Counted from the stretch's first letter, positions 1 to 9,883 are shown. The stretch: DNA of 64,000 nucleotides from Enterobacteriaceae bacterium RIT693 (GCA_009668225.1 WJYK01000016.1:1-64000); one strand, 5' to 3'. Translations and numbers: made by a program. Notes: a model not told the origin generated them from the letters alone.

Positions 1-84
1 TTTATAGACGTATTACAAAACGGCAAAATACCATCACCAACGCCTGCTAAGCGCTGTGGATAATTTTTACTTGAAAGGAAAATT

Positions 85-160
<76 letters not shown>

Positions 161-196
161 TTGGGTGGTGCGTGGCTGTAAAAGCCAATCAAATTT

Positions 197-272
<76 letters not shown>

Positions 273-307
273 TTGGGTGGTGCAGGCTGTAAAAGCCAAT
301 CAAATTT

Positions 308-383
<76 letters not shown>

Positions 384-416
384 TCTGTGTAACGCTGCAA
401 ATTCTGCATCGGTACG

Positions 417-452
417 GGAGGCGCATTATACGAGAATTCGTTTTTGTCGCAA
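417..452 (-). promoter_or_regulatory. glyVXY promoter with stringent-type discriminator
   Basis: On the minus strand a -35 TTGCGA (447-452) and a perfect -10 TATAAT (425-430) are 16 bp apart. The discriminator GCGCCTCC (417-424) follows directly. GC-rich discriminators are known from stable-RNA promoters that ppGpp/DksA turn down; that this one is so regulated is inference. Confidence 0.85.
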
Positions 453-539
453 GCCCTCAAACGTTTTTTTTCGCGTTTTTTGTCTGACTGCTGGTTAAAC
501 CATCAAGATGATTATTTTATCATCGCGAGCGGCTCTTTT

Positions 540-561
540 CCCCTCACCTTTCGATGAGGGG
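540..561. repeat. small inverted repeat downstream of orn
   Basis: CCCCTCA (540-546) and TGAGGGG (555-561) form a 7-bp stem with an 8-nt loop just past the orn stop codon. There is no U-tract, so it is not a classical terminator. Its arms resemble the ends of the CCCTCACCC elements found elsewhere in the window, so it may be a remnant of one. Apart from this hairpin and the glyV promoter I see nothing else in 384-567. Confidence 0.5.
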
Positions 562-567
562 ACTGCT

Positions 568-1113
568 TTAAAGCTTAATAAAATTCTCGCGGTAGTAGGC
601 AAGCTCCGCCACGGACTCGCGAATATCGTCCATTGCCTGGTGGGTCCCCTGCTTTTTAAAGCCCGGCAGAATTTCCGGCTTCCAGCGGCGCGCCAGCTCT
701 TTCAGCGTGCTCACATCGAGGTAACGATAGTGGAAGTAGGCTTCCAGCTCGGGCATGTACTTAAACAGGAAGCGACGATCCTGCCCGATGCTGTTCCCGC
801 AAATCGGGGAAGTGTTCGCCGGCACCCACTGCTGCAGAAACTCTAGCGTCGCCAGCTCAGCCGCACGATCGTCAGTCGTACTTGCCTTCACGCGCTCAAC
901 CAGGCCACTGGCGGTATGGGTACGAACGTTCCAGTCGTCCATCAACCCCAGTTGTTCATCGGACTGGTGTACCGCAATGGTCGGTCCTTCTGCCAGAATG
1001 TTCAGGTTGGCATCGGTCACCAGGGTAGCAATCTCAATAATGCGATCCCGCTCGGGATCCAGACCGGTCATTTCTAAATCAATCCAAATCAGATTGTTTT
1101 CGTTTCCACTCAT
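568..1113 (-). CDS. orn: oligoribonuclease
   Basis: This is the 3'-5' exoribonuclease that degrades 2-5-nt RNA ends (nanoRNA), including the pGpG left from c-di-GMP turnover. The protein is 181 residues, the usual length. The DEDDh exonuclease motif I is visible near the N-terminus as [10 protein letters not shown], and later motifs include the [10 protein letters not shown] region with the catalytic His and Asp. I chose the ATG at 1113, preceded by GGTGG, rather than the GTG four codons upstream at 1125, because it restores the family N-terminus [10 protein letters not shown]. It is divergent from rsgA, 113 bp between starts, as in E. coli. Identification is secure. Confidence 0.97.
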   Translation of the reverse strand: MSGNENNLIWIDLEMTGLDPERDRIIEIATLVTDANLNILAEGPTIAVHQSDEQLGLMDDWNVRTHTASGLVERVKASTTDDRAAELATLEFLQQWVPANTSPICGNSIGQDRRFLFKYMPELEAYFHYRYLDVSTLKELARRWKPEILPGFKKQGTHQAMDDIRESVAELAYYRENFIKL

Positions 1114-1226
1114 GCTATTTTCCACCCTTCTTGTGCGTCGCCCACCCTTGACGATGGGTTAATTCGTATAAAATAGTGTGTATCATAGAGGTTTTGCCCA
1201 CCAGGGGCGACCAGGAGCCAGTACGC

Positions 1227-2282
1227 TTGAGCAAAAATAAACTCTCCAAAGGACAACAGCGCCGCGTCAACGCAAACCACCAGCGTCGTCTGACAAAAAC
1301 CGTGGAGAAAGCCGACTACGACGATGCCCAGTTTGGTGAACCGCGCGAAGGCACGGTAATCAGCCGCTTTGGCCAGCATGCAGACGTCGAGTCGCATGAA
1401 GGTACGGTGCACCGCTGCAACATTCGTCGCACCATTCGTTCGCTGGTTACCGGCGACAAGGTAGTCTGGCGCCTGGCGAAAGAGGCCGCCGAAGGCGTCT
1501 CTAAAAAAGGGATCGTGGAGGCCGTACACGAGCGCACCTCCGTACTGACCCGTCCGGACTTTTACGATGGCGTAAAACCGATTGCGGCAAACATCGACCA
1601 GATAATCATCGTTTCGGCTATCCTGCCGGAACTGTCGCTGAACATTATCGACCGTTACCTCGTAGCCTGCGAAACCCTCGACGTTGAGCCGCTGCTGGTA
1701 CTGAACAAAACCGACCTGCTGGATGATGAAGGCCGTGCCTTCGTTAACGAGCAGATGGATATCTACCGCAAAATTGGCTATCGCGTGCTGATGGTCTCCA
1801 GCTACAAGGCGGAAGGGCTAAAAGATCTTGAGGCCGAGCTGGTTGGACGTATCAGCATCTTCGCCGGCCAGTCAGGCGTGGGTAAATCAAGCCTGCTGAA
1901 CAACCTGCTCGGCTTCACTGAAAAACAGATCCTGGTAAACGACGTTTCCGACGTTTCCGGCCTCGGTCAGCACACCACCACCGCCTCTCGCCTCTATCAC
2001 TTCCCGGGCGGCGGCGACGTGATTGACTCCCCCGGCGTGCGTGAGTTTGGTCTGTGGCACCTGGAGCCTGAACAAATCACTCACGGGTTTGTCGAATTCC
2101 ATGACTATTTAGGCCGTTGTAAATATCGCGACTGCCGCCACGACAACGATCCAGGCTGTGCCCTGCGCGAAGCCGTGGAAAAAGGTGAGATAGCCGAAAC
2201 GCGTTTCGAAAACTACCACCGTATTCTGGAAAGCATGGCGCAGGTAAAAACGCGTAAAAGCTTTTCTGATACTGACAACTGA
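1227..2282 (+). CDS. rsgA: small ribosomal subunit biogenesis GTPase RsgA
   Basis: RsgA is a circularly permuted GTPase that matures the 30S subunit and checks its decoding centre. The 351-residue protein begins [13 protein letters not shown], as in E. coli, with a TTG start at 1227 behind AGGAG at 1213-1217. The open frame extends 17 codons further upstream, but that part lacks similarity. Visible elements are the OB-fold region (about 40-110), NKTDLLDD (G4), GQSGVGKSS (P-loop), DSPGVREF (G3) and the C-terminal zinc knuckle with CKYRDC, His and DPGC. The permuted order, G4 before G1, is characteristic of the family. psd follows 78 bp downstream on the same strand. Confidence 0.97.
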   Translation: MSKNKLSKGQQRRVNANHQRRLTKTVEKADYDDAQFGEPREGTVISRFGQHADVESHEGTVHRCNIRRTIRSLVTGDKVVWRLAKEAAEGVSKKGIVEAVHERTSVLTRPDFYDGVKPIAANIDQIIIVSAILPELSLNIIDRYLVACETLDVEPLLVLNKTDLLDDEGRAFVNEQMDIYRKIGYRVLMVSSYKAEGLKDLEAELVGRISIFAGQSGVGKSSLLNNLLGFTEKQILVNDVSDVSGLGQHTTTASRLYHFPGGGDVIDSPGVREFGLWHLEPEQITHGFVEFHDYLGRCKYRDCRHDNDPGCALREAVEKGEIAETRFENYHRILESMAQVKTRKSFSDTDN

Positions 2283-2360
2283 CAATTAAGCTGGGCATCG
2301 CTAGAATCGCCCCTTTTCTGTATCGGCCCACCTATCAGGGCATTTAGCCAGGAGGCTATT

Positions 2361-3317
2361 TTGTTAGACAACATTAAACTTTCGCTCCAGTACCTTCTGC
2401 CAAAACTGTGGCTGACTCGCCTGGCAGGCTGGGGCGCAAGCAAACGTGCTGGCTGGCTGACCAAGCTGGTCATCGATTTGTTCGTCAAATACTACAAAGT
2501 AGACATGAACGAGGCGCAGAAGCCGGACACCGCAGCTTACCGCACCTTCAATGACTTCTTTGTCCGCCCGCTGCGCGATGACGTTCGCCCGATGAATACC
2601 GACCCGAACGTACTGGTCATGCCTGCCGACGGCGTGATCAGCCAGTTGGGCCACATTGAAGAAGATAAAATTCTGCAGGCAAAAGGCCATAACTACAGCC
2701 TGGAAGCGCTGCTCGCCGGTAACCACCTGATGGCCGATCTGTTCCGTAACGGCAGCTTCGCCACCACCTACCTGTCACCACGCGACTATCACCGCGTACA
2801 CATGCCGTGTAACGGTATCCTGCGTGAAATGATTTATGTTCCGGGGGATCTGTTCTCCGTGAACCACCTGACTGCGCAAAACGTGCCTAACCTGTTTGCC
2901 CGTAATGAACGCGTTATCTGCCTGTTCGATACCGAATTTGGCCCAATGGCGCAAATTTTGGTTGGTGCTACCATTGTTGGCAGCATTGAAACCGTATGGG
3001 CCGGGACTATTACCCCACCGCGTGAAGGCGTAATCAAACGCTGGACCTGGCCTGCCGGTGAAAGCGAAGGCGCTGTGGCACTGCTGAAGGGCCAGGAGAT
3101 GGGCCGCTTCAAGCTGGGCTCCACGGTGATTAACCTGTTTGCGCCGGGCAAAGTAAACCTGGTTGAACAGCTGAAAAGCCTGTCAGCGACGAAAATCGGC
3201 GAACCGCTTGCCGTTTCCACCGAGCCGGTTATCGAACCTGAAGTCCCGGTGAGCGAAATCCCTGACGAGGTTCTGGAAATCGACGCAGACGCACCGGAAG
3301 CGCCGAAAACCGCATAA
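2361..3317 (+). CDS. psd: phosphatidylserine decarboxylase proenzyme
   Basis: Psd makes phosphatidylethanolamine from phosphatidylserine at the inner membrane. The 318-residue proenzyme contains the self-cleavage motif LGST at residues 252-255; Ser254 would become the pyruvoyl group of the alpha chain after cleavage from Gly253. The catalytic-triad regions PADG (about 88-91) and [11 protein letters not shown] (about 139-149) are present. The TTG start at 2361 has AGGAGG ten bases upstream. The last 40 residues are acidic and Pro/Glu-rich and diverge from E. coli, as is common for this tail. mscM follows after 148 bp containing a hairpin. Confidence 0.97.
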   Translation: MLDNIKLSLQYLLPKLWLTRLAGWGASKRAGWLTKLVIDLFVKYYKVDMNEAQKPDTAAYRTFNDFFVRPLRDDVRPMNTDPNVLVMPADGVISQLGHIEEDKILQAKGHNYSLEALLAGNHLMADLFRNGSFATTYLSPRDYHRVHMPCNGILREMIYVPGDLFSVNHLTAQNVPNLFARNERVICLFDTEFGPMAQILVGATIVGSIETVWAGTITPPREGVIKRWTWPAGESEGAVALLKGQEMGRFKLGSTVINLFAPGKVNLVEQLKSLSATKIGEPLAVSTEPVIEPEVPVSEIPDEVLEIDADAPEAPKTA

Positions 3318-3409
3318 TAATGTCGAAAAACAGGCGGCTGACAGCTCAGAAGCCTGAAAGACCACAGCACTTAACCACGAAAATCAACCCATTGGTTTTC
3401 AGCTGAAAC

Positions 3410-3443
3410 GGCAAAGAGGGAAACAGCGTTTTCCCTCTTTGCC
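3410..3443. repeat. 14-bp perfect hairpin between psd and mscM
   Basis: GGCAAAGAGGGAAA (3410-3423) is exactly complementary to TTTCCCTCTTTGCC (3430-3443), with a 6-nt loop. It stands 22 bases before the mscM start codon and has no U-tract after it. An mRNA-stability or partial-termination hairpin within the psd-mscM operon is possible; it also lies close enough to the mscM ribosome site to affect translation. Confidence 0.7.
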
Positions 3444-3465
3444 AGCAACGTTATAGGTAACTGAC

Positions 3466-6400
3466 GTGCGCCTGATTATCACTATCCTGATGGCCTGGTG
3501 CCTCAGCCTGGGGGCGTACGCAGCCACCGCTCCCGACGCAAAACAAATCTCGCAGGAACTGGAGCAGGCTAAAGCCGCCAAAAACACGCCAAATCAGGCG
3601 GAGATTGTAGAGGCACTGCAGTCAGCGCTAAACGCATTAGACGAACGCAAAGCTTCACTCGAACGCGCCGAACAATACCAACAAGTCATTGATAACTTCC
3701 CTAAACTCTCGCAAAACCTGCGCAAGCAGTTAACCAACCTGCGCGATGAACCTGACGACGTGCCGCCGGGCATGTCCAGCGATGCGCTAAACCAGGAGAT
3801 CCTGCAGGTTAGCAGCCAGCTGCTGGACAAAAGCCGTCTTGCCCAGCAGGAGCAGGAAAGAACTCGCGACATCAGCGACTCGCTAAGCCAGCTCCCGCAG
3901 CAGCAAACGGATACGCGTCGGCAACTCAACGACATCGAGCGCCGTGCGGGCTCGCAGCAAAGCGGTGGAACGCCCCTCGCCCAGGCCCAGCACTTCCTGC
4001 TGCAGGCCGAATCCGCACGTCTGAAGGCCCAGGTTGATGAACTCGAACTGGCGCAGCTTTCCGCGAACAACCGCCAGGAGCTTTCTCGCATGCGCGCCGA
4101 GCTGGCGCAAAAGCAAAGCACCCAGCTGGACGCCTATCTTCAGGCCCTGAGAAATCAGCTCAATAGCCAGCGCCAGCGTGAAGCAGAGCAGGCGCTGGAA
4201 AGCACCGAGCTGCTGGCGGAAACCAGCGCTAACCTGCCGCCGGAAATCGTCGAGCAGTTCAAAAACAACCGTGAGCTTTCTCAGGCGCTCAATCAGCAGG
4301 CCCAGCGCATGGACCTGGTGGCCTCTCAGCAACGTCAGGCCAATAACCAGACGCTGCAGGTACGCCAGGCGCTGAATACGCTGCGGGAGCAGTCCCAGTG
4401 GCTGGGCGTCTCGAACGTGCTGGGTGAAGCACTGCGCGCTCAGGTTGCCCGCCTGCCGGACATGCCAAAGCCGCAGCAGCTGGACACCGAGCTGGCTCAG
4501 CTGCGCGTAGAACGCCTGCACTATGAGGATTTGCTCAATAAACATGCCCAGCTACGCCAGGTTCGCCAGGCTGACGGCAGCCCGCTGACCGCCGAACAAA
4601 ATAAGATCCTGCAGGCGCAGCTTCGCACCCAGCGTGAGCTTTTGAACTCGCTGTTGCAGGGCGGCGACACGCTTATTCTTGAGCTAACCAAGCTTAAAGT
4701 GGCGAACAGCCAGCTGGAAGACGCGCTTAAAGAAGTGAACGAAGCGACCCACCGCTACCTGTTCTGGACGTCTGACGTCAGCCCAATCGGCATCAGCTGG
4801 CCGCTGGAAATCGTGCAGGACCTGCGGCGCCTGGTGTCTCTGGACACCTTCAGCCAGCTGGGCAAAGCGGCGGTAATGATGGTCACCAGTAAAGAGACGT
4901 TGCTGCCGCTATTCGGCGCGCTGATTCTGGTCGGGTTCAGCATTAGCTCGCGCCGCCACTTCACCGCATTTCTTGAGCGCTCCAGCGCCAAGGTCGGAAA
5001 GGTGACGCTGGACCACTTCCGCCTGACCTTGCGCACGGTGTTCTGGTCGATTCTGGTCGCCTCTCCGCTCCCCGTGCTCTGGGCGACGCTGGGCTATGGT
5101 TTACAGGAAGCCTGGCCTTACCCCATCGCGGTAGCCATAGGCGACGGCGTGACCGCGACGGTGCCTCTGCTTTGGGGCGTGATGATCTGCGCCACTTTTG
5201 CGCGCCCTACCGGGCTGTTTGTCGTGCACTTCGGCTGGCCGCGCGAACGCGTAGCCCGGGCAATGCGCTATTACATTCTGAGCATCGGGCTGATTGTACC
5301 GCTGATCATGGCGCTGATTATGTTCGATAACCTCAACGACCGTGAATTCACAGGCTCGCTGGGCCGGCTATGCTTCATCATGATTTGCGGTGCGCTGGCT
5401 ATCGTGACGCTTAGCCTGAAACGCGCCGGGCTGCCGCTCTACCTCGATAAGCAGGGCGACGGCGACAACATCGTGAACACCATTCTGTGGAACCTGCTGC
5501 TCTGCGCACCTCTTATGGCGATTCTGGCGGCTATCGTCGGGTATCTGATGACAGCCCAGGCGTTGCTGGCACGTCTTGAAACCTCCGTAGCTATCTGGTT
5601 CTTACTGCTGGTGATTTACCACATTATCCGACGCTGGATGCTGATTCAGCGTCGTCGCCTGGCGTTTGACCGTGCCAAACAGCGTCGGGCTGAAATCCTT
5701 GCCCAACGAGCGCGTGGGGAAGAAGATACGGCGCATGCTAACAGCACCGAAGGCTCGGTAGAAACCCTGGACGAGCCGGAAGTCGATCTCGATACCATCA
5801 GCGCCCAGTCCCTGCGCCTGGTACGCTCTATTCTGACGCTGATTGCCCTGCTGTCAGTGATTTTTCTGTGGTCGGAAATCCATTCGGCGTTTGGCTTCCT
5901 CGGCAACATTACGCTGTGGGACGTGACCTCAACGGTTCAGGGAGTGGAAAGCATTGAGCCAATTACGCTCGGCGCGGTGCTGATTGCCATCCTGGTGCTG
6001 ATCATTACCACACAGCTGGTGCGTAATCTGCCCGCGCTGCTGGAGCTGGCCATTCTTCAGCACCTGAACCTAACGCCCGGCACCGGGTACGCCATCACGA
6101 CCATCACGAAGTATCTGCTGCTGCTGATTGGCGGGCTGGTGGGCTTCTCGATGGTGGGGATTGAGTGGTCCAAGCTGCAGTGGCTGGTAGCCGCACTCAG
6201 CGTGGGATTGGGCTTCGGTTTACAGCAGATCTTTGCCAACTTCGTCTCTGGTCTGATCATTCTCTTCGAGAAGCCGATACGTATCGGCGACACGGTGACC
6301 ATCCGCGACCTGACCGGCACTATTACGCGAATCAACACCCGTGCGACCACCATTAGCGACTGGGACCGAAAAGAAATCATCGTGCCGAACCAGGCATTCA

Positions 6401-6804
6401 TAACCGAGCAGTTTATCAACTGGTCGCTTTCGGACTCGGTTACGCGTGTGGTGCTCACCATTCCAGCTCCTTCAGAAGCGAATACGGAAGAGGTCACCAA
6501 AGTCCTGCTCGAAGCCGCACACCGCTGCACGCTGGTGCTGGATACACCACAACCTGAAGCCTTCCTGGTCGATCTCCAGCAGGGGATCCAGGTGTTCGAG
6601 CTGCGTATTCACGCGGCGGAAATGGGCCACCGTATGCCGCTGCGTCACGAAATCCATCAGCTGATTCTGCAAGGCTTCCGCGAGCACAACATCGAGATGC
6701 CGTTCCCACCGTTCCAGATGCGTCTGGAGAGCCTCGGCGGGCAGCGTAGTAGTAAGACGATTAAATCCGCGGGCAGAGCCGCCAGAACGCCCGGCAGCCT
6801 GTAA
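3466..6804 (+). CDS. mscM: miniconductance mechanosensitive channel MscM
   Basis: This is a very large MscS-family channel that opens under membrane tension. The protein has 1112 residues (about 1107 in E. coli YjeP). A signal peptide (about 1-20, ending AYA) is followed by a long Gln-rich coiled-coil periplasmic domain (about 25-460) full of QQ and LEQ runs. About eleven membrane helices follow, and the MscS pore and beta domain lie around 900-1080, with LGFGLQQIFANFVSG and RIGDTVTIRDLTGT. The start is GTG at 3466 behind AGGTAA. It ends 15 bp before a strong terminator shared with the convergent yhaJ. Confidence 0.96.
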   Translation: MRLIITILMAWCLSLGAYAATAPDAKQISQELEQAKAAKNTPNQAEIVEALQSALNALDERKASLERAEQYQQVIDNFPKLSQNLRKQLTNLRDEPDDVPPGMSSDALNQEILQVSSQLLDKSRLAQQEQERTRDISDSLSQLPQQQTDTRRQLNDIERRAGSQQSGGTPLAQAQHFLLQAESARLKAQVDELELAQLSANNRQELSRMRAELAQKQSTQLDAYLQALRNQLNSQRQREAEQALESTELLAETSANLPPEIVEQFKNNRELSQALNQQAQRMDLVASQQRQANNQTLQVRQALNTLREQSQWLGVSNVLGEALRAQVARLPDMPKPQQLDTELAQLRVERLHYEDLLNKHAQLRQVRQADGSPLTAEQNKILQAQLRTQRELLNSLLQGGDTLILELTKLKVANSQLEDALKEVNEATHRYLFWTSDVSPIGISWPLEIVQDLRRLVSLDTFSQLGKAAVMMVTSKETLLPLFGALILVGFSISSRRHFTAFLERSSAKVGKVTLDHFRLTLRTVFWSILVASPLPVLWATLGYGLQEAWPYPIAVAIGDGVTATVPLLWGVMICATFARPTGLFVVHFGWPRERVARAMRYYILSIGLIVPLIMALIMFDNLNDREFTGSLGRLCFIMICGALAIVTLSLKRAGLPLYLDKQGDGDNIVNTILWNLLLCAPLMAILAAIVGYLMTAQALLARLETSVAIWFLLLVIYHIIRRWMLIQRRRLAFDRAKQRRAEILAQRARGEEDTAHANSTEGSVETLDEPEVDLDTISAQSLRLVRSILTLIALLSVIFLWSEIHSAFGFLGNITLWDVTSTVQGVESIEPITLGAVLIAILVLIITTQLVRNLPALLELAILQHLNLTPGTGYAITTITKYLLLLIGGLVGFSMVGIEWSKLQWLVAALSVGLGFGLQQIFANFVSGLIILFEKPIRIGDTVTIRDLTGTITRINTRATTISDWDRKEIIVPNQAFITEQFINWSLSDSVTRVVLTIPAPSEANTEEVTKVLLEAAHRCTLVLDTPQPEAFLVDLQQGIQVFELRIHAAEMGHRMPLRHEIHQLILQGFREHNIEMPFPPFQMRLESLGGQRSSKTIKSAGRAARTPGSL

Positions 6805-6817
6805 TTTCGAGGAAGGG

Positions 6818-6852
6818 AAAAAAGCGCGTTGGTCATCCCAACGCGCTTTTCT
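6818..6852. terminator. bidirectional terminator between mscM and yhaJ
   Basis: AAAAGCGCGTTGG (6820-6832) pairs perfectly with CCAACGCGCTTTT (6838-6850) around a 5-nt loop, giving U-runs in both directions. It abuts the yhaJ stop codon at 6851, so it can end both mscM and yhaJ transcripts. Confidence 0.9.
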
Positions 6853-7741
6853 ATTTCAGCAGTTTAGGTAGCTCGCGCAGGCACCAGGCTTTGGCCTCGC
6901 CCATGCTGTCGCGTCGCCACGCCATAATGATATCAATCTCATTGGTGTACTCCGGGCTAACCACCCGCAGGCGGCCTTCGGCAATATCCTGCTCTACCAA
7001 TGGATAAGGCATCGTCGCCACGCCAAGTCCGGCCAGCAGCGCCAGCCTTTTCTCTTCGATAGAACTCACCGTCAGGCGCGGCTGTTTGTCCAGCAGTCGG
7101 ACCGTTAGCACAGGCCTTTCACGAGCGGTGTCGGCTACCGCCACGCCACGGTATTTCACGCGGGTCACTTCAGACAGCGGCTCCGGTTCCTGATGAATCG
7201 GATGATCCGGGGCGGCAACATACACGCTCATCACTTTGTACAGCTTGCGGGAGTTAATTTCCGACGAGCTGCGGAAGTGCATATCCGGCGCAATGACAAT
7301 ATCCGCCCTTCCCTGCTCAAGCCGTTCCCAGGCCCCGGCCAGCACCTCGGTAAAAATAGACAGCTGGGTGTCAGCCTTAGCAGCCAGCTTGTCGACCAGC
7401 GGGAACAATTTTTCCGTCGGCACCAGCGCTTCGGTAACGATGGTCAGGTTTGCTTCCCAGCCTCGCGCCAGCGCTTCAGCATCGGTCGTCAGCTTATCAG
7501 CAGCCTCCAGCAGTACCCGCCCTCGCTCCAGCAGCATACGCCCCACGTTGGTGAATTTGGTGCGATGGCCCGAACGGTCAAACAGCACAACATCCAACTC
7601 TTCTTCTAATTTTTGCATGGTGTAGCTAAGCGCTGACGGCACGCGCCCCAGCTCGTCGGCAGCGGCGGCAAAACTGCCCCGCCTGTCGATTGCATCCATG
7701 ACCCTTAACGCTTCCAGCGTCAACGCCCTTTCTTTCGCCAT
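6851..7741 (-). CDS. yhaJ: LysR-type regulator YhaJ
   Basis: The 296-residue protein is nearly identical to the E. coli YhaJ I remember. The winged helix-turn-helix at about 8-65 reads LEALRVMDAIDRRGSFAAAA. A periplasmic-binding-like effector domain spans about 95-290. In E. coli YhaJ has been linked to sensing of nitroaromatic compounds and to control of yhaK and virulence genes. It is divergent from yhaK, with 105 bp between the starts holding the likely YhaJ site. In K-12 this pair is near 70 minutes, not beside mscM, so the mscM-yhaJ junction is a synteny breakpoint. Confidence 0.93.
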   Translation of the reverse strand: MAKERALTLEALRVMDAIDRRGSFAAAADELGRVPSALSYTMQKLEEELDVVLFDRSGHRTKFTNVGRMLLERGRVLLEAADKLTTDAEALARGWEANLTIVTEALVPTEKLFPLVDKLAAKADTQLSIFTEVLAGAWERLEQGRADIVIAPDMHFRSSSEINSRKLYKVMSVYVAAPDHPIHQEPEPLSEVTRVKYRGVAVADTARERPVLTVRLLDKQPRLTVSSIEEKRLALLAGLGVATMPYPLVEQDIAEGRLRVVSPEYTNEIDIIMAWRRDSMGEAKAWCLRELPKLLK

Positions 7742-7846
7742 TTCGTTCTCATTCAGGAAATTTGAACATACCGAGCAGATTAACTGGCTAACAATGCAGC
7801 GTCCAGACCCTTAACATGGGTTTAGTGTAAAGAGAGGTCAAGAATT

Positions 7847-8548
7847 ATGATTACGACAAGAACAGCCAAACAGTGTGGTAAAGCTGACTACGGATGGCTG
7901 CAGGCTCGCTACACCTTTTCTTTTGGACACTACTTCGACCCGAAACTGCTGGGCTACGCCTCCCTGCGCGTGCTCAACCAGGAAGTCCTGGCACCCGGCG
8001 CATCGTTTCAGCCGCGCGGCTACCCAAAGGTAGACATCCTCAACCTGATTCTGGAAGGGGAAGCGGAATACCGCGACAGCGAAGGCAACCATGTCCAGGC
8101 AAGCGCGGGCGAAGTTCTGCTGCTATCGACCCAGCCCGGCATCAGCTATAGCGAGCACAACATCAGCAAAGAGAAATCACTGACGCGGATGCAGCTGTGG
8201 CTGGACGCCTGTCCGGAGAGTGAAAATCCGCTGGTGCAAAAGGTCCCGCTGAAAGGAGCATCGCATCAGCTAATTGCCTCGCCGGACGGCAGCAATAACA
8301 GCCTGCAGCTGCGCCAGCAGGTATGGATCCACCATATTGAGATGGAAAAAGGCGAACAGCTAAACTTCCAGCTCCATGGCCCGCGTGCCTACCTGCAGTC
8401 GATTCACGGCACGGTTCACGCGGTGACATCGTCCGAAGAGAAGGAAGCGTTAACCTGCGGCGACGGCGCGTTTATTCGAGATGAAGCGAATATCACCCTG
8501 GTAGCCGATACGCCGCTGCGCGGCCTGCTGATCGACCTACCGGTTTAG
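7847..8548 (+). CDS. yhaK: pirin-like bicupin protein YhaK
   Basis: The 233-residue protein matches E. coli YhaK along its length (start MITTRTAKQCG, end LLIDLPV). It is a two-domain cupin of the pirin family. The first cupin carries the metal-ligand region around HVQASAGEV; the Glu and His set is partly conserved. The enzyme activity is not established; the E. coli protein was proposed as a cytosolic marker of reactive oxygen species. It is divergent from yhaJ, its likely regulator. After its stop a weak hairpin (CTGCC...GGCAG, about 8560-8584) separates it from the convergent ATPase gene. Confidence 0.92.
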   Translation: MITTRTAKQCGKADYGWLQARYTFSFGHYFDPKLLGYASLRVLNQEVLAPGASFQPRGYPKVDILNLILEGEAEYRDSEGNHVQASAGEVLLLSTQPGISYSEHNISKEKSLTRMQLWLDACPESENPLVQKVPLKGASHQLIASPDGSNNSLQLRQQVWIHHIEMEKGEQLNFQLHGPRAYLQSIHGTVHAVTSSEEKEALTCGDGAFIRDEANITLVADTPLRGLLIDLPV

Positions 8549-8589
8549 TTTTACAACCTGCCTCTTTCGCTACGAGAGGGGCAGCATCG

Positions 8590-9687
8590 CTACGCAAGCT
8601 GGTTCATCGTAGTTTCCCCTTTTTCGATACCCAATTCGTACAGCGTAAACGACGTGTGTTTTTCGATAAGCGTTGCCAGTTCAGGCGAGTGGCTGGTGAG
8701 CCAAATCTGCGTGTAGCGGCTGGCTTCAGCAATCAGGCGGGCAAGCGCGGGAAGCATCTGCGGATGCAGGCTGTTTTCGGGCTCGTTGAGAGCAATAAAC
8801 TGCGGAGGCCTCGGGCTGAGCAGTGCCACCGTCAGGCACAGAAAACGCAGCGTTCCATCAGAAAATTCAGCAGCCTCCAGAGGCCGGTTAATCCCCAGTC
8901 GATTCATCATCATCTGGAAGCGCCCCCCGGTGTTATCGCAGAAAAACGTACACTCCGGGAAGGCCTCATCCAGCACGGTAAACATCAGCTCGCTGTCGCC
9001 AATCTCAACGATCGTCTGAAACGCGGCGGCCAGGTTTAAACCATCGCCGGAAAGCACCGGGCTGCGGTAACCCACCTGAGGCAATCTGAGCCCTGCACCT
9101 TTGGAAATGTCGAACTCGTGGTAAAAGCGCCAGTTTCGCAACGTCTCCCTGGCACTTGAAACTTCCGGGTACAGATGCGGCTCGCCAAGCTGGCCAAAGA
9201 GAGACTCATTTTCATACAGCGTGGCGGCATGGGTGACCTTTTCGCCGTTGACGCTATTGAGGAACACCGTCTGATTACGGCGCTGCATTACCGATGACGA
9301 TGGGCGGCGCCGGTAGCCACTGAGCCAGATTTGCTCCTCTTTGACGATAGGATCGAGGCCAAACATCGTCGGGTAGGGAAGCGGTTCGGGAAACCCAACC
9401 TGCAGCTCATATTCAAACGTTTCGGTTTCTACCGCCAGCGTCAACCTGCGCGGCGCGCTGGCGTAGCCTCGGGCTCTATCGCCGGCCCACATGGCCTTCT
9501 GGATCCCACCTTCGTCGGAAAGCCAGTGGGACAGCTGCCCGGAACCCGCCCCGTGGATCAGATGAATCGCCTTATAGATGTTCGACTTACCGCATCCGTT
9601 CGGCCCAAACACCACGTTCAGCCTTCCTAAATCAATAGAAAGCTTGCGCACCGAACGATAGTTGTCGATATACAGGGATTTGATCAT
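8590..9687 (-). CDS. AAA family ATPase, COG4637/RecF-like
   Basis: This 365-residue ATPase belongs to the RecF/SMC-like group (AAA_21 type). The Walker A motif GPNGCGKSN is at about residue 25-33, a LSGDGL signature lies mid-protein, and a Walker B-like FIALNEPENSLHP is followed by the H-loop region LTSHSPEL. Asn replaces the usual Asp in Walker B; I recall the same substitution in other COG4637 members. I chose the ATG at 9687 (MIKSLYIDNYR) because the family starts there; the frame stays open to 9792. No nuclease domain or partner gene is visible, so a defence role cannot be claimed. Biological function is unknown. Confidence 0.85.
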   Translation of the reverse strand: MIKSLYIDNYRSVRKLSIDLGRLNVVFGPNGCGKSNIYKAIHLIHGAGSGQLSHWLSDEGGIQKAMWAGDRARGYASAPRRLTLAVETETFEYELQVGFPEPLPYPTMFGLDPIVKEEQIWLSGYRRRPSSSVMQRRNQTVFLNSVNGEKVTHAATLYENESLFGQLGEPHLYPEVSSARETLRNWRFYHEFDISKGAGLRLPQVGYRSPVLSGDGLNLAAAFQTIVEIGDSELMFTVLDEAFPECTFFCDNTGGRFQMMMNRLGINRPLEAAEFSDGTLRFLCLTVALLSPRPPQFIALNEPENSLHPQMLPALARLIAEASRYTQIWLTSHSPELATLIEKHTSFTLYELGIEKGETTMNQLA

Positions 9688-9763
9688 GATTATTCGCCGC
9701 CGTGAAACTTGATGGCCATTATGGCAAATACATGCCGAAGCACACCAGTTTACCGCCTGTCGA

Positions 9764-9865
9764 TTAAAGCGATCCCAGAGCGACCAGCACATAAAAGATC
9801 AACACCACGGCGATCGTACCGATCACTATCTTTCTGTCAGTAGCATCAGGTTCCCTGTTCTTCAT
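9764..9865 (-). CDS. putative 33-residue single-span membrane protein
   Basis: An intact 34-codon frame starts with ATG at 9863-9865 behind a strong ribosome site (GGGAGAAG, about 5-10 bases upstream) and ends TAA at 9764. The protein has a charged N-terminus (MKNREPDATDRK) followed by about 20 hydrophobic residues (IVIGTIAVVLIFYVLVALGS). This is the form of small inner-membrane proteins found in enterics, with the N-terminus probably inside. I do not recognise a named family. It sits between the ATPase gene and the MarR-acetyltransferase promoter and is transcribed away from the latter. Conservation across genera would decide if it is real. Confidence 0.55.
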   Translation of the reverse strand: MKNREPDATDRKIVIGTIAVVLIFYVLVALGSL

Positions 9866-9883
9866 CTCTTCTCCCTTTGTCTC

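Noticed and set aside
8590-9865. ATPase plus small membrane protein as an anti-phage system
   Set aside because: No effector domain or known defence gene nearby; the small protein has its own ribosome site about 77 bp upstream of the ATPase start. The evidence is too thin to claim it.
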